From Sphingobacteriaceae bacterium (GTDB lineage Bacteria; Bacillota; Sulfobacillia; Thermaerobacterales; RSA17): a stretch of 59,767 nt of DNA. The DNA is taken from positions 1 to 59,767 of the forward strand of contig DATGRI010000028.1 of assembly GCA_035303785.1 (NCBI GenBank). Direction: 5' to 3'. This document shows, piece after piece, positions 1 to 8,473 of this stretch. Within the stretch, counting starts at the first letter, position 1. Each line of letters begins with the position of its first letter. The notes under the pieces are model-generated. The model had not been told where the DNA came from, searched no databases, and was given only the letters and a program-made list of their open reading frames with translations. Position numbers and translations under genes: made by a program.

Positions 1-2
1 CC

Positions 3-368
3 GCAGCCCGCTGGCTGGCTCGCCATCCCGCCGTGGCGGCGGTCCATTACCCGGGGCTGCCCGGCCATCCCCATTACCGGCGGTGCCTCCAGCAGGCCCG
101 GGGCGGGGGCGCCCTGTTGAGCTTCCGCCTGCGGGAGGCCGACCAGGCCCGGGTCGAGCGGATCCTGGGCCGCCTCAAGTTGATCCTGTTCGCCGAAAGC
201 TTCGGCGGCTGCGAGACCTTGATCACCTACCCCATGGCCACCACCCACCGGGAAGTGCCGGCGGACATGCGGGAACGGCTGGGCATCGATGCCGGCCTCC
301 TGCGCCTGGCGGTAGGCATCGAAGCGGTAGAAGACATCCTGGCCGATTTGGCCCAGGCTCTGGAGTGA
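3..368 (+). CDS. Trans-sulfuration PLP enzyme (cystathionine gamma-synthase/lyase family), C-terminal part
   Basis: The gene enters the window already in frame, so only the last 121 residues are present. They read as the C-terminal domain of the Cys/Met-metabolism PLP family (MetB/MetC/MGL group). Visible landmarks are YPGLPGHPHY near the start, AESFGGCETLITYP around residue 65-78, and the closing block with a LLRLAVGIE motif, which the family uses at the substrate-carboxylate end of the active site. The PLP lysine lies upstream of the window, so the exact reaction (gamma-synthase, beta-lyase or gamma-lyase) cannot be told. It converges on metE, sharing a terminator, which fits a role in methionine or homocysteine metabolism. 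Confidence 0.85.
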   Translation, partial: AARWLARHPAVAAVHYPGLPGHPHYRRCLQQARGGGALLSFRLREADQARVERILGRLKLILFAESFGGCETLITYPMATTHREVPADMRERLGIDAGLLRLAVGIEAVEDILADLAQALE

Positions 369-403
369 ACCGGGCCGGGCACGGGAAATAGGCCCAACAG
401 GAA

Positions 404-430
404 AAAGGCCCCTTTTGCCGCAGGGGCCTC
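404..430. terminator. Bidirectional intrinsic terminator
   Basis: A 8-bp stem AGGCCCC(T)/GGGGCCT pairs 406-412 with 423-429. On the minus strand it is followed by TTTTT, and on the plus strand by a T/C-rich run, so it can end both the trans-sulfuration gene and metE. Confidence 0.7.
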
Positions 431-478
431 TTCCTTTTCAAAGGCAATTTGCGCCGGCTGCTGCGCCGGCCGCGGCCT

Positions 479-2851
479 TCAGTCGCCGGCCTTTTCCCCC
501 GCCAGTTCCGCCCGCACCATCTGGGCGGCCACCACCATGCGGCGGAGGGCCGGCTGCACCTCCTCGTAGCGGCGGGTCTTCAGGCCGCAGTCGGGGTTCA
601 CCCAGATCTGGCCCACGGGCAGCACCGCCACCGCCTTGCGCAGCAGTTCCGCCATCTCCTCCACCGGGGGCACCCGGGGGGAGTGGATGTCGTAGACCCC
701 CGGCCCCACATCGGCGGGGTATTTGAAGCCCTGGAAGGCATCCAGCAGCTCCATCTTGGACCGGGACGCCTCGATCAGCAGCACATCGGCGTCCAGGGCG
801 ATGATGGCGTCCATGATGTTGTTGAACTCGGAGTAGCACATGTGGGTCTGGATCTGGGTTTCCGGCGCCACCACGGCGGTGGCCAGCCGGAAGCATTCCG
901 TGGCCCAGTCCACGTACTCGTCCCACTGGTCCCGGCGCAGGGGCATGGCCTCCCGGAAGGCCGGCTCGTCCAGCTGGATGACCCGGATGCCCGCCGCCTC
1001 CAAATCGGCGATCTCGTCCCGGATGGCCAGGGCCAGTTGACGGCACACCTCCGCCCGGGGCACGTCGTCCCGGACGAAAGACCACTGCATGATGGTGACG
1101 GGCCCCGTCAGCATGCCCTTCACCGGCTTGGCCGTGCGGGACTGGGCGTGGGTGATCCAGTCCACCGTCATGGCCTTGGGCCGGGCCACATCACCGTACA
1201 GGATGGGCGGCTTGACGCAGCGGCTGCCGTAGCTTTGCACCCAGCCGTGGCCGGTGAAGGCGAAGCCCTGCAGCTGCTCGGCGAAATATTCCACCATGTC
1301 GTTGCGCTCCGGCTCGCCGTGGACCAGGACGTCCAAGCCCAGCATCTCCTGCAGTTGGATGACCCGGTCGATCTCCACCCGCAGGGCGGCCTCGTATTCG
1401 GCGGTGGACAATTCCCCGCGGCGCCACTGGGCCCGGAGGGCCCGCAGTTCCGGCGTCTGGGGGAAGGAGCCGATGGTGGTGGTGGGCAGGTGCCGGGGCA
1501 GGCCCAGGTGCTCCCGCTGGGCCCGGCGCCGCTCCGCCAGGGGGACGGTCCGGCGGCTGTCCTCGGGCCGCAGGGCCTTCACCCGCTCCTGCACTTGAGG
1601 CAGGTGGCGCCGGGGCGAGGAGCGGAAGGCTTCCAGGGCCGCGGCATTCTCGGCCAGTTGGGCGGCCACGGCGGCCCGCCCCTGGCCGGCGCCCCGGGCG
1701 ATGATGACCACTTCCTCCAGCTTTTGCTGGGCAAAGGCCAGCCAGCTGCGGATTTCCGGATCCAAATCTTCTTCCAGGGCCAGGTCCATGGGCACGTGGA
1801 GGAGGGAGCAGGAGGGGGCCACCAAGACCCGGTCGGGCCCCAAGGCTGCGGCAGCCCGCTCCACCTGGGTCAAGGCCCGGTCCAGGTCGGTGCGCCAGAC
1901 GTTGCGGCCGTCCACCACACCCAAGGACAGGGACAGTTGGCTGGGAACGCCCCGGGCCAGGGCCCGGTCCAGCTGCCCGGGGCCCCGCACCAAATCCAGG
2001 TGGAGGGCGTCTACGGGCAGGTCCAGGGCCAGGTCCAAGTTTTCGCCCAGGTCGCCGAAGTAGGTGGCCAGGAACAGCTTCAGGCCGGGGGCGGCGCCGG
2101 CCAGGGCCTCATAAGCCCGGGGGAAAGCCGACCGCACCTCCTGGGGCAGATCCAGGGCCAGGATGGGCTCATCCAGCTGCACCCACTGGGCTCCGGCCCC
2201 CGCCAGCCGCTGCAGCAGCTCCCCGTAGACGGGGAGGAGGTTGTCCAATAGGGCCAGCGGGGCCCCTTCATGGCCGCCGCCTGCCTGGCCGGCCTGGGCC
2301 GGCTTGCTCAACCACAGAAAGGTGAGAGGCCCCACCAGCACCGGCCGGGTGGTGATGCCCAGGTCCTGGGCTTCCCGGAATTCGGCCACCGGCTTGTCGC
2401 CGGCCAGGCTGAACCGCTGCCCCGGCGCCAGCTCCGGCACGATGTAGTGGTAGTTGGTGTCGAACCATTTGGTCATTTCCAAGGGGGCCAAGCCGTTGCC
2501 CGCCGTGCCCCGGGCCATGGCGAACATGACGTCCAGATCGATGCTCCCGCCGGCGTCGCCGCCGGTGCCGCCGCCACTATCGGCGCCGCCGATCCCCAGC
2601 CGGTAGCGGTCCGGCACGGCGCCTACCGTGCAGGCCATATCCAGCACTTGATCGTAAAAGGAAAAGTCATTGCTGGGGATAATGTCCAGACCCGCCTCCC
2701 GCTGCACCAGCCAGTGGCGGCGGCGCAGCTCCCGGCCGGCTTCCTCCAGGTCGGCCCGGCTGATCCGGCCGTCCCAGTAGGCTTCCACGGCCCGCTTCAA
2801 CTCCCGCTGCAGGCCGATGCGGGGAAAACCTAAATTCGTCGCCTTAACCAA
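479..2851 (-). CDS. metE: Cobalamin-independent methionine synthase
   Basis: Transfers a methyl group from 5-methyltetrahydropteroyl-triglutamate to homocysteine in the cytoplasm. The N-terminal domain opens with NLGFPRIGLQRELK, typical of MetE, and the C-terminal catalytic domain holds the zinc/homocysteine elements: the histidine of GEPERNDMVEYF-type context, the QTHMCYSEF motif with its cysteine, and NPDCGLKTR with the second zinc cysteine near the end. Length 790 aa fits the family. I start at the TTG at 2851 because it has an AAGGAGGG ribosome site at 2859-2866, seven bases away. A reading frame continues upstream to an ATG at 3004, but that stretch is the SAM riboswitch and its terminator, so the extra 51 residues are not protein. 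Transcription is expected to fall when SAM is abundant. Confidence 0.95.
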   Translation of the reverse strand: MVKATNLGFPRIGLQRELKRAVEAYWDGRISRADLEEAGRELRRRHWLVQREAGLDIIPSNDFSFYDQVLDMACTVGAVPDRYRLGIGGADSGGGTGGDAGGSIDLDVMFAMARGTAGNGLAPLEMTKWFDTNYHYIVPELAPGQRFSLAGDKPVAEFREAQDLGITTRPVLVGPLTFLWLSKPAQAGQAGGGHEGAPLALLDNLLPVYGELLQRLAGAGAQWVQLDEPILALDLPQEVRSAFPRAYEALAGAAPGLKLFLATYFGDLGENLDLALDLPVDALHLDLVRGPGQLDRALARGVPSQLSLSLGVVDGRNVWRTDLDRALTQVERAAAALGPDRVLVAPSCSLLHVPMDLALEEDLDPEIRSWLAFAQQKLEEVVIIARGAGQGRAAVAAQLAENAAALEAFRSSPRRHLPQVQERVKALRPEDSRRTVPLAERRRAQREHLGLPRHLPTTTIGSFPQTPELRALRAQWRRGELSTAEYEAALRVEIDRVIQLQEMLGLDVLVHGEPERNDMVEYFAEQLQGFAFTGHGWVQSYGSRCVKPPILYGDVARPKAMTVDWITHAQSRTAKPVKGMLTGPVTIMQWSFVRDDVPRAEVCRQLALAIRDEIADLEAAGIRVIQLDEPAFREAMPLRRDQWDEYVDWATECFRLATAVVAPETQIQTHMCYSEFNNIMDAIIALDADVLLIEASRSKMELLDAFQGFKYPADVGPGVYDIHSPRVPPVEEMAELLRKAVAVLPVGQIWVNPDCGLKTRRYEEVQPALRRMVVAAQMVRAELAGEKAGD

Positions 2852-2874
2852 TGTCTTGCCCTCCTTGGAAAAAA

Positions 2875-3050
2875 TAAAAAACCCCTCCGGGAAACGGAGA
2901 GGTGCACAAAAGACCTGCTTCTCTCCCCTATCTCCCGGGATTGCTCCCGCGGGAATTGGCACCGCACCGTCACCGGGGGTGACGGCCGGTTGCCGTGGCT
3001 TCATTGGGCCCGTCCCTCCACCACTCTTGATAGAGGCATCTATCCGATAT
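2875..3050 (-). promoter_or_regulatory. SAM-I riboswitch (S-box) with terminator
   Basis: Read on the minus strand, the segment carries the S-box hallmarks in order: a TATCAAGAG start, GGTGGAGGGACGGGCCC, AATGAAGCC, CGGCAACC, then a GGTGCCAATTCC block, and a closing GGGAGATAGGGG. It is followed at 2880-2903 by a terminator hairpin (CTCCG/CGGAG type) and a T-rich run ending just upstream of the metE ribosome site. The known role of this class is to bind S-adenosylmethionine and cause premature termination, which fits metE immediately downstream. Confidence 0.93.
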
Positions 3051-3065
3051 TCCGTTATTGCCGTT

Positions 3066-3094
3066 ATTCTCCTGCCCGGCAGCGGTCATGTCAA
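3066..3094 (-). promoter_or_regulatory. SigA-type promoter of metE
   Basis: On the minus strand TTGACA (3094-3089), a 17-base spacer and GAGAAT (3071-3066). The predicted start near 3059 lies just ahead of the first S-box stem, as expected. Confidence 0.6.
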
Positions 3095-3171
3095 GCCTGG
3101 GATCCGGCAGGAAACCCATAGAGGGGTACGAAATCAAGCAGTCAGCCGGAGGAACTATTTAGGAGGTTCAC

Positions 3172-4539
3172 ATGTCTACCATCAAATTCACCTTGCCCGA
3201 AGATGCAATACCCGAATACTGGTACAACGCGGTGGTCGACCTGCCCAACCCGCCCAGCCCGCCGCTCCATCCCGGCACCAAGGAGCCTGTGGGGCCCGAT
3301 GCCCTGGCCCCCTTGTTCCCCATGGCCGTCATCGAACAGGAAGTCAGCACGGAACGGTGGATCGAAATTCCCCAGCCGGTGCGGGACGTGTACCGGCTGT
3401 GGCGGCCCACGCCCCTGTACCGGGCCCGGCGCCTGGAGAAGGCCCTCAACACGCCGGCCCGCATCTACTACAAGTACGAAGGGGTGAGCCCCGCCGGCTC
3501 CCACAAGCCCAACACCGCCGTGGCCCAGGCCTATTACAACAAGCAGGAAGGGGTCAAGCGCCTGACCACGGAAACGGGCGCCGGCCAGTGGGGCAGCGCC
3601 CTGGCCTTCGCCTCGGCCCTCTTTGATTTGGAATGTGTCGTCTACATGGTGCGGGTCAGTTACGACCAGAAGCCCTACCGCCGGGCCATGATCGAAACGT
3701 GGGGCGCCCAGGTGACCCCCAGCCCCAGCCCCAACACCGAAGCGGGGCGGAAGATCCTGGCCGAGGATCCCGATTCCCTGGGCAGCCTGGGCATCGCCAT
3801 CAGCGAGGCGGTGGAGGAAGCCGCCGCCCGGGAGGACACCAAGTACTCCCTGGGCAGCGTGCTGAACCACGTTTTGCTGCACCAGACGGTCATTGGCCTG
3901 GAAGCCCTGAAGCAGTTCGAGCAGGCCGGCGACTATCCCGACGTCATCTACGCAGGCCACGGCGGCGGCAGCAACCTGGCGGGCCTTATGTTTCCCTTCT
4001 TGCCCGACAAGTTGAGCGGCAAGCACGACGTGCGCATGGTGGCCGTCGAGCCCGCGGCCTGCCCCACCTTGACCCGGGGCGTCTACGCCTACGACTTCGG
4101 CGACACCGCCGGCACCACGCCCCTCCTCAAGATGTACACCTTGGGCCACGGCTTCGTGCCGCCGGGCATCCACGCCGGCGGCCTCCGTTACCACGGCGCC
4201 GCCCCCTTGGTCAGCCAATTGGTCCACGAGGGAATCATGGAGGCCGAGGCCCATCCCCAGCAGGGAGTGTTCGAGGCCGCCGTCCTCTTTGCCCGTCACG
4301 AGGGGATCGTGCCGGCCCCCGAGTCGGCCCATCCCATCAAGGCCGCCATCGACGAAGCCATCCGCTGCAGGGAGACGGGCGAGGATAAGGCCATCCTCAT
4401 CGGCCTCAGCGGCCACGGCCACTTCGACATGGGCGCCTACCAGCGTTATATGTCCGGCGAGTTGGAAAACTTCGAGTACCCGGCGGAGGCCGTTGCCCAA
4501 GCGGCTGCCGCCATTGAAGCCCTCCAGCCCGGTTCGTGA
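3172..4539 (+). CDS. trpB: Tryptophan synthase beta-like protein, TrpB2 type
   Basis: PLP-dependent beta-replacement enzyme expected to join indole and serine to give tryptophan. The 455-residue length and long N-terminal extension (first ~80 residues before the [12 protein letters not shown] block) are characteristic of the TrpB2 branch rather than canonical TrpB. The PLP lysine is in GSHKPNTA (about residue 111), the catalytic glutamate in TETGAGQWG, and the phosphate-binding glycine loop is HGGGSNLAG. An AGGAGG ribosome site lies at 3161-3166, six bases from the ATG. No trpA or other trp gene is adjacent, which is common for TrpB2; family members are proposed to work with an alternative alpha partner or to salvage free indole. 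Confidence 0.9.
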   Translation: MSTIKFTLPEDAIPEYWYNAVVDLPNPPSPPLHPGTKEPVGPDALAPLFPMAVIEQEVSTERWIEIPQPVRDVYRLWRPTPLYRARRLEKALNTPARIYYKYEGVSPAGSHKPNTAVAQAYYNKQEGVKRLTTETGAGQWGSALAFASALFDLECVVYMVRVSYDQKPYRRAMIETWGAQVTPSPSPNTEAGRKILAEDPDSLGSLGIAISEAVEEAAAREDTKYSLGSVLNHVLLHQTVIGLEALKQFEQAGDYPDVIYAGHGGGSNLAGLMFPFLPDKLSGKHDVRMVAVEPAACPTLTRGVYAYDFGDTAGTTPLLKMYTLGHGFVPPGIHAGGLRYHGAAPLVSQLVHEGIMEAEAHPQQGVFEAAVLFARHEGIVPAPESAHPIKAAIDEAIRCRETGEDKAILIGLSGHGHFDMGAYQRYMSGELENFEYPAEAVAQAAAAIEALQPGS

Positions 4540-4620
4540 GGGTGGTTTAGTGCGGAATTAATTAGCCAAGGTTAGGGGAGAGACGACGGCGGGGCAGGGG
4601 AGCAGCGGCCAGGTCCCCGG

Positions 4621-4899
4621 TCACGACGGGTCCGGCCGCCGCCCCCGCCGGCGCAACTGCTCCAGCTTTTGACGGATATGGGCGGCCGCTTCAGCGGTCG
4701 CCTCTTCGTCTCTTTGGACCGCCGCCAGGCGGTGGCCGTCGAAATGCACCTTGAGCCAGGAGCCGGCTTCCACGCCGGGGGGCAGGCAGGCCAACTCCAC
4801 CACCTGCTCCCGTTCATCGGAGCCCACCAGCAGCACGGCCCAGCGGCCGTCCACCAGGCGGTCCACCACAGCCTGCTCCCACCTCGGGCCTTGGTCCAC
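4621..4899 (-). CDS. DUF3006-type small protein
   Basis: A 92-residue soluble protein with the compact beta-rich pattern of DUF3006: AVVDRLVDGRWAVLLVG near the N-terminus, then VVELACLPPGVEAGSWLKV, and a charged C-terminal helix. The function of the family is unknown; members commonly sit beside secreted ComEC-like metallo-beta-lactamase proteins, as here, where it follows that gene by 35 bases. An in-frame ATG exists at 4971, inside the upstream gene, but the GTG at 4899 has an AAAGGAGGG ribosome site (4908-4916) at good spacing and begins right before the conserved domain, so I prefer it. Confidence 0.7.
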   Translation of the reverse strand: MDQGPRWEQAVVDRLVDGRWAVLLVGSDEREQVVELACLPPGVEAGSWLKVHFDGHRLAAVQRDEEATAEAAAHIRQKLEQLRRRGRRPDPS

Positions 4900-4934
4900 G
4901 GCCGACCCTCCTTTCCCTAAGGACGGAGTTGCCC

Positions 4935-5819
4935 CTATGGCCCGGGCTCCCTTTCCGTTTCTATCGTCCAAGACCGGCCGTCGGTTATGACCCGGATGGT
5001 GCCGTATTCATCGGTGCCGTAGACAGGGATGCCCAGGGCTTCCAGGCGTTCCATCACTTCCCGGTGGGGGTGGCCGTAGTCGTTGTCCCGCCCGGCGGAA
5101 TAGACAGCCACCGACGGGTCGACGGCCTGGAGAAACCTTTCCCCCGAGGAGGTGCGGGAGCCGTGATGCCCCAACTGCAGCACCTGGGCCACCACCGGCA
5201 GCCCTGTGGCCAGCATGGCCTCCTCATGGCGGGTTTCCGCGTCCCCGGTCCAGAGGAAGGCAACCTGGCCGAAGCTCACCCGCAGGGCCAGGTTGTCATG
5301 GATATCGGTCAAGGGCTCCGATGGATTCAGTATCTGGATGAACAGGGGACCGCAGCGATGGGTGTCGCCGGTCCGGGGCTCCCAGTAGCCGGCTTCGCTG
5401 TCCAGAAGGGCGTCCAAAGTTCGCTCGAAGGTGGCGGTGGTGTGCTCCCAGCCGCTCATCCACACCTCCGCCACGGGCAAGGTGCGGAGAACCCGGGCCG
5501 CCTGGCCGATGTGGTCGGCATGGGGATGGGTGAGGACCAGCACGTCCAAAGCCGTGACCCCAGCCTGCTGGAGGAGGGGCAGCAGATCCTGCCGGTCGTG
5601 GCGCCCGGTATCGATGAGCATGGTGCAGCCTTCCGCTTGGAGGAGGCTGGCATCCCCTTGTCCCACATCCAGGTAGGAAACCACCAAGTGCCCTGCCAGG
5701 GGCTGCGGGTCCGGCAATCCGGCGCCGTCCACCAGGGTGCAGCCGGCAAGAACTAGGACCATCAGGAGGGACAAGAAAGCAACAGGCAGCCGGCGGCGCC
5801 GGCCTCGCACGGCATCCAT
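4935..5819 (-). CDS. ComEC C-terminal-like metallo-beta-lactamase lipoprotein
   Basis: Predicted exported lipoprotein of 294 residues: a basic start, hydrophobic segment FLSLLMVLVLAGC with a lipobox cysteine near residue 26, then a metallo-beta-lactamase fold. It has the DVGQGDASLL opening strand, the metal motif THPHADH, the later WTGDAE aspartate motif and LGHHGS, all typical of the hydrolase domain found at the end of ComEC/Rec2 proteins. That domain is thought to be a nuclease that degrades one strand during DNA uptake; no channel domain is present here, so it may act on extracellular nucleic acid or another phosphodiester. I use the ATG at 5819 (AAGGAG nine bases upstream) rather than an in-frame start at 5867. 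It is the first gene of a two-gene unit with the DUF3006 protein. Confidence 0.82.
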   Translation of the reverse strand: MDAVRGRRRRLPVAFLSLLMVLVLAGCTLVDGAGLPDPQPLAGHLVVSYLDVGQGDASLLQAEGCTMLIDTGRHDRQDLLPLLQQAGVTALDVLVLTHPHADHIGQAARVLRTLPVAEVWMSGWEHTTATFERTLDALLDSEAGYWEPRTGDTHRCGPLFIQILNPSEPLTDIHDNLALRVSFGQVAFLWTGDAETRHEEAMLATGLPVVAQVLQLGHHGSRTSSGERFLQAVDPSVAVYSAGRDNDYGHPHREVMERLEALGIPVYGTDEYGTIRVITDGRSWTIETEREPGP

Positions 5820-5897
5820 GGGGGCCTTCTCCTTGCAGGTAATTGTGGAAGGACTTGCCTCGCCCATTATAAGCCCCGGCCGGCAATAGGCCAGATT

Positions 5898-5925
5898 TTG
5901 TTGCCGGTTCGTGTCCGGTTATGGT
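5898..5925 (+). promoter_or_regulatory. Possible promoter of the thi operon
   Basis: TTGTTG (5898-5903), 16-base spacer, TATGGT (5920-5925). The predicted start near 5932 lies about 25 bases ahead of the TPP aptamer. Confidence 0.35.
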
Positions 5926-5954
5926 AAGTTCGTCATAACAGCACAAGAATGGCA

Positions 5955-6120
5955 GCCTACTCCTGGGGGAGCTCGATGGGGCTGAGATCGCGCCATCAGG
6001 CGCGGGACCCCTAGAACCTGAACTGGGTAATGCCAGCGTAGGGATGTGGAGTTGCAGGCTTGTACGGCTTTCTTGGCGCCGTTGGGCCGTCTCCACCCCG
6101 GAGACGGCTTTCGTCGTATT
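5955..6120 (+). promoter_or_regulatory. TPP riboswitch (thi box) with expression platform
   Basis: The aptamer contains GGGGCTGAGAT (about 5978-5988), GACCCCTAGAACCTGA (6006-6021), and the nearly invariant CTGGGTAATGCCAGCG (6023-6038) followed by TAGGGA. Downstream, GCCGTCTCC (6086-6094) pairs with GGAGACGGC (6100-6108), followed by a T-rich run, forming a likely terminator. Binding of thiamine pyrophosphate should reduce expression of tenA and thiD. Confidence 0.95.
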
Positions 6121-6178
6121 TGGGCGCCATTGCCGGAAGGGCCGGGCTGCCGATCACTTTTTAGGAGGTTGAGCGGCC

Positions 6179-6841
6179 GTGAGTTTCAGCCAGGAATTGC
6201 GCAGGCGGACCGATGCCGTCTGGCAGGCCATCTTCCATCACCCCATGGTGCTGGCCCTGGGCGACGGCTCCCTGCCCGAGGAAAACTTCCGCTACTGGCT
6301 GGCCCAGGATTACTTGTACCTTAAGGACTACGCCCGCATGTTCGCCTTGGGCGCCGCCAAGGCCCCCGACCTGGAGACCATGGGCTGGTTCGCCAAGCTG
6401 TTCGACGGCATCGTCAACTTCGAAATGGGCAACCACCGGCGGTACGCCGCCAGCTTCGGCGTGGATCCCTTGGAACTGGAGCAGGGGGAGATGGCGCCCT
6501 GGTGCCGGGCCTACACCCGGGAACTCCTCTACACCGCCCACGGCAGCCTGGGCGAGTTGACGGCTTCCCTGCTGCCCTGCCTGGCCGGCTACGCCGAGAC
6601 CGCCGATTTCCTGGCCGCCCGGGGCATGCCGGATCATCCCCACTACCGCCAGTGGATCGAGATGTACATTTCCGACGAGTTCAAGGAACTGGGCAATTAC
6701 TGCGCCCAACTCCTGGACCGGCTGGCGGAAGGGGCCCGGCCCGACGACCTCCGACTGTGGGAGGACAGGTACCTCCATAGCGCCCGCTTTGAATATTTGT
6801 TCTGGCAAATGTGCTGGGAGCAGCAGACATGGCCGGTGTGA
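6179..6841 (+). CDS. tenA: TenA family thiaminase II / aminopyrimidine aminohydrolase
   Basis: Cytoplasmic all-helical enzyme of 220 residues expected to hydrolyse degraded thiamin products (formyl-aminopyrimidine or aminopyrimidine) to hydroxymethylpyrimidine for salvage. Visible family features are [17 protein letters not shown] (about 37-53), the acidic active-site region around FDGIVNFE, the [10 protein letters not shown] block holding the nucleophilic cysteine of the TenA-C class (about residue 141), and the SDEFKEL segment. A GTG start at 6179 follows an AGGAGG site by ten bases. It lies behind the TPP riboswitch and overlaps thiD by 13 bases, so the two steps (release of the pyrimidine, then phosphorylation) are translationally linked. 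Confidence 0.92.
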   Translation: MSFSQELRRRTDAVWQAIFHHPMVLALGDGSLPEENFRYWLAQDYLYLKDYARMFALGAAKAPDLETMGWFAKLFDGIVNFEMGNHRRYAASFGVDPLELEQGEMAPWCRAYTRELLYTAHGSLGELTASLLPCLAGYAETADFLAARGMPDHPHYRQWIEMYISDEFKELGNYCAQLLDRLAEGARPDDLRLWEDRYLHSARFEYLFWQMCWEQQTWPV

Positions 6842-7707
6842 CGGGGGAGGGCGCTCCCCGGCAGGCGGCAGCCGGCGGCCGTGCCAAGCCCTTGGGCTGG
6901 GGCCCGGGGAAGCGGGTGCCCCGGGCTATGACGGTGGCGGGCTCCGACTCCGGCGGGGGCGCGGGCATCCAGGCAGACCTGAAAACCTTCGCCGCCCGGG
7001 GCGTTTACGGCACCAGCGCCATCACCGCCCTGACGGCCCAGAACACCCTGGGGGTTCAAGGGGTGTTCCCCGTCAGCCCGGACTTCATCGCCCAGCAGAT
7101 CGACTCCATCATGGCAGACATCGGCGCCGACGCCTGGAAAATCGGCATGCTGGCCAACGTCCCCGTCATCGAGGCCGTGGCCCGGCAGGTCCGGAAATAC
7201 GCCGTAGACAGGCTGGTGGTTGACCCGGTGATGGTGGCCAAGGGGGGAGCCCCCCTCCTGGAGCCCCAGGCCCAGTCGGCCTTGATCCAGGAACTGCTGC
7301 CCCTGGCCTATGTGGTGACGCCCAACGTCCCCGAGGCCGAAGCCTTGACGGGCATGACCATCGACAGCCTGGAGGCCATGCAGGAAGCGGCTCTGGCCAT
7401 CAAGGCCATGGGCCCCCAAAATGTGGTCATTACCGGCGGGCATCTGTCTGAAGCCGAGGCGGTGGATTTCCTGTACGACGGCTCCGAATTCACCCGGTTC
7501 ACCGCTGCCCGGGTGCACACTCCCAACACCCACGGCACCGGCTGCACCTTCGCCGCCGCCATCGCGGCGGAGTTGGCTTGGGGGAGGACCCTGCCCGAAG
7601 CGGTGGCAGCCGCCAAGGACTACTTGAGCAAGGCCATCGCCGCCGGGGCGGATCTGGACATCGGGGGCGGCCACGGGCCCGTGGACCATTTCCATCACTG
7701 GCGTTGA
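6829..7707 (+). CDS. thiD: Hydroxymethylpyrimidine / phosphomethylpyrimidine kinase
   Basis: Ribokinase-fold enzyme that phosphorylates HMP and HMP-P in thiamin synthesis. The start of the fold reads [18 protein letters not shown]; the metal and ATP region includes DPVMVAKGG and [11 protein letters not shown]; the anion hole and catalytic region is NTHGTGCTF near residue 227-235. The length is 292 aa, somewhat longer than usual because of a poorly conserved N-terminal stretch of about 28 residues rich in Gly and Ala. I choose the ATG at 6829, which sits inside the end of tenA; a GTG at 6811 is also in frame. Other thi genes are not in the window. Confidence 0.93.
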   Translation: MAGVTGEGAPRQAAAGGRAKPLGWGPGKRVPRAMTVAGSDSGGGAGIQADLKTFAARGVYGTSAITALTAQNTLGVQGVFPVSPDFIAQQIDSIMADIGADAWKIGMLANVPVIEAVARQVRKYAVDRLVVDPVMVAKGGAPLLEPQAQSALIQELLPLAYVVTPNVPEAEALTGMTIDSLEAMQEAALAIKAMGPQNVVITGGHLSEAEAVDFLYDGSEFTRFTAARVHTPNTHGTGCTFAAAIAAELAWGRTLPEAVAAAKDYLSKAIAAGADLDIGGGHGPVDHFHHWR

Positions 7708-7710
7708 AGC

Positions 7711-7782
7711 TTGGTCGGGCTGTTGCTGTTGGCGCTGGTGGTCTTCGTCGTCTACTCCATGCCCGGCCTTAAGAACACGTAA
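7711..7782 (+). other. Short hydrophobic open frame directly after thiD
   Basis: Immediately after the thiD TGA, in the same frame, a TTG opens a 23-codon frame ending in TAA at 7780-7782. It encodes a strongly hydrophobic stretch LVGLLLLALVVFVVYS followed by MPGLKNT, the profile of a single membrane segment. No ribosome site is visible before the TTG, so it may be non-coding, a very small membrane protein, or a tail reached only by stop-codon readthrough. No recognisable family. Confidence 0.2.
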
Positions 7783-7815
7783 GCCTGCAGGGGGTCCGGC
7801 GCCCGGCTGCAGGCT
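7782..7815. terminator. Inverted repeat between thiD and mntR
   Basis: AGCCTGCAG (7782-7790) pairs perfectly with CTGCAGGCT (7807-7815), with further GGG/CCC pairing in the loop. It lies between convergent genes and may act as a terminator, although neither side has a good T-run. Confidence 0.35.
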
Positions 7816-7820
7816 GCAGG

Positions 7821-8306
7821 TTAGTCATTGGCTTTTGCTTCGGCTTCGGTTTGGGCTGCGCCGGCCTCCCGGTCCTTCTGCTGCTGCCGTTCCTGGCGGT
7901 AGCGGGTGAGACGCTCCAGCCATTCCGGTTCTTCCTTGGCCAGTTCCACGAAGGACCGGATGCAGTCCATGGTGCTCATGCTCACGTGGTGCTCGATGCC
8001 TTCCACGTCCCGCTGCACCACGTCCTCGTCGTCCACGCCCAGGAGGCGGAGAAAAACTTCCAAGGTACGGTGGCGGCGCCGCATGGCCTGGCCGATGGCC
8101 TCGCCCTTGTCGGTGAGGACCAAGCCCCGGTACCGCTCGTAAATGACGAACTTCTGGTCGTCCAACCGCTGGATCATCCGGGTGACCGTCGACGGCTGCA
8201 GGTCCAGGGCCATAGCGATGTCCGTCACCCGGGCATAGCCTTTGTCCTGGATCAACTCGTAAATGGTTTCCAGGTAATCTTCCATGCTGGCCGTAGGTTT
8301 GGCCAC
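7821..8306 (-). CDS. mntR: Manganese-dependent transcriptional regulator MntR (DtxR family)
   Basis: Winged-helix repressor of 161 residues that binds Mn(II) and shuts off manganese uptake. The N-terminal helix MEDYLETIYEL carries the aspartate and glutamate ligands, RRRHRTLEVFL the histidine, and DVEGIEHHVS the further glutamates and histidine, which together match the MntR metal site. The DNA-recognition helix region is LQPSTVTRMIQRL. There is no C-terminal SH3 domain, as in other MntR proteins; the tail is a charged Gln/Lys/Ala-rich extension. I choose the GTG at 8306, preceded by GAGGTG at six bases, over the GTG at 8315, because a TATAAT at 8335-8330 leaves little leader for the latter. 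It is divergent from the manganese transporter it presumably controls. Confidence 0.9.
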   Translation of the reverse strand: MAKPTASMEDYLETIYELIQDKGYARVTDIAMALDLQPSTVTRMIQRLDDQKFVIYERYRGLVLTDKGEAIGQAMRRRHRTLEVFLRLLGVDDEDVVQRDVEGIEHHVSMSTMDCIRSFVELAKEEPEWLERLTRYRQERQQQKDREAGAAQTEAEAKAND

Positions 8307-8415
8307 CTGAATCACCTCGTCAGTTTCCCATTATACCTGTTTCCCTTGGCGGGCCTGGGCCGGCCGGTCCCGCCGGTTCCCTGTCGACGGCCCGTCCCCG
8401 GGCAAAAAGTTGTCA

Positions 8416-8443
8416 TTGACACACAAAGTTGTATCACTACAAT
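8416..8443 (+). promoter_or_regulatory. Promoter and likely MntR operator of the manganese operon
   Basis: TTGACA (8416-8421), 16-base spacer and TACAAT (8438-8443) form a near-consensus promoter. A perfect inverted repeat TTGTA-TCAC-TACAA (8429-8442) covers the -10 box, and the octamer AAAGTTGT occurs twice at 20-base spacing (8407 and 8427). The position suits an operator for the divergent MntR. Confidence 0.6.
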
Positions 8444-8473
8444 AAAATTAACTTGCATTGGTGGTGAAGGGCA

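Noticed and set aside
449-2251. 600-codon open frame on the plus strand across metE
   Set aside because: It is the antisense shadow of metE; GC-rich codon usage keeps the opposite strand open, and the product has no recognisable domains.
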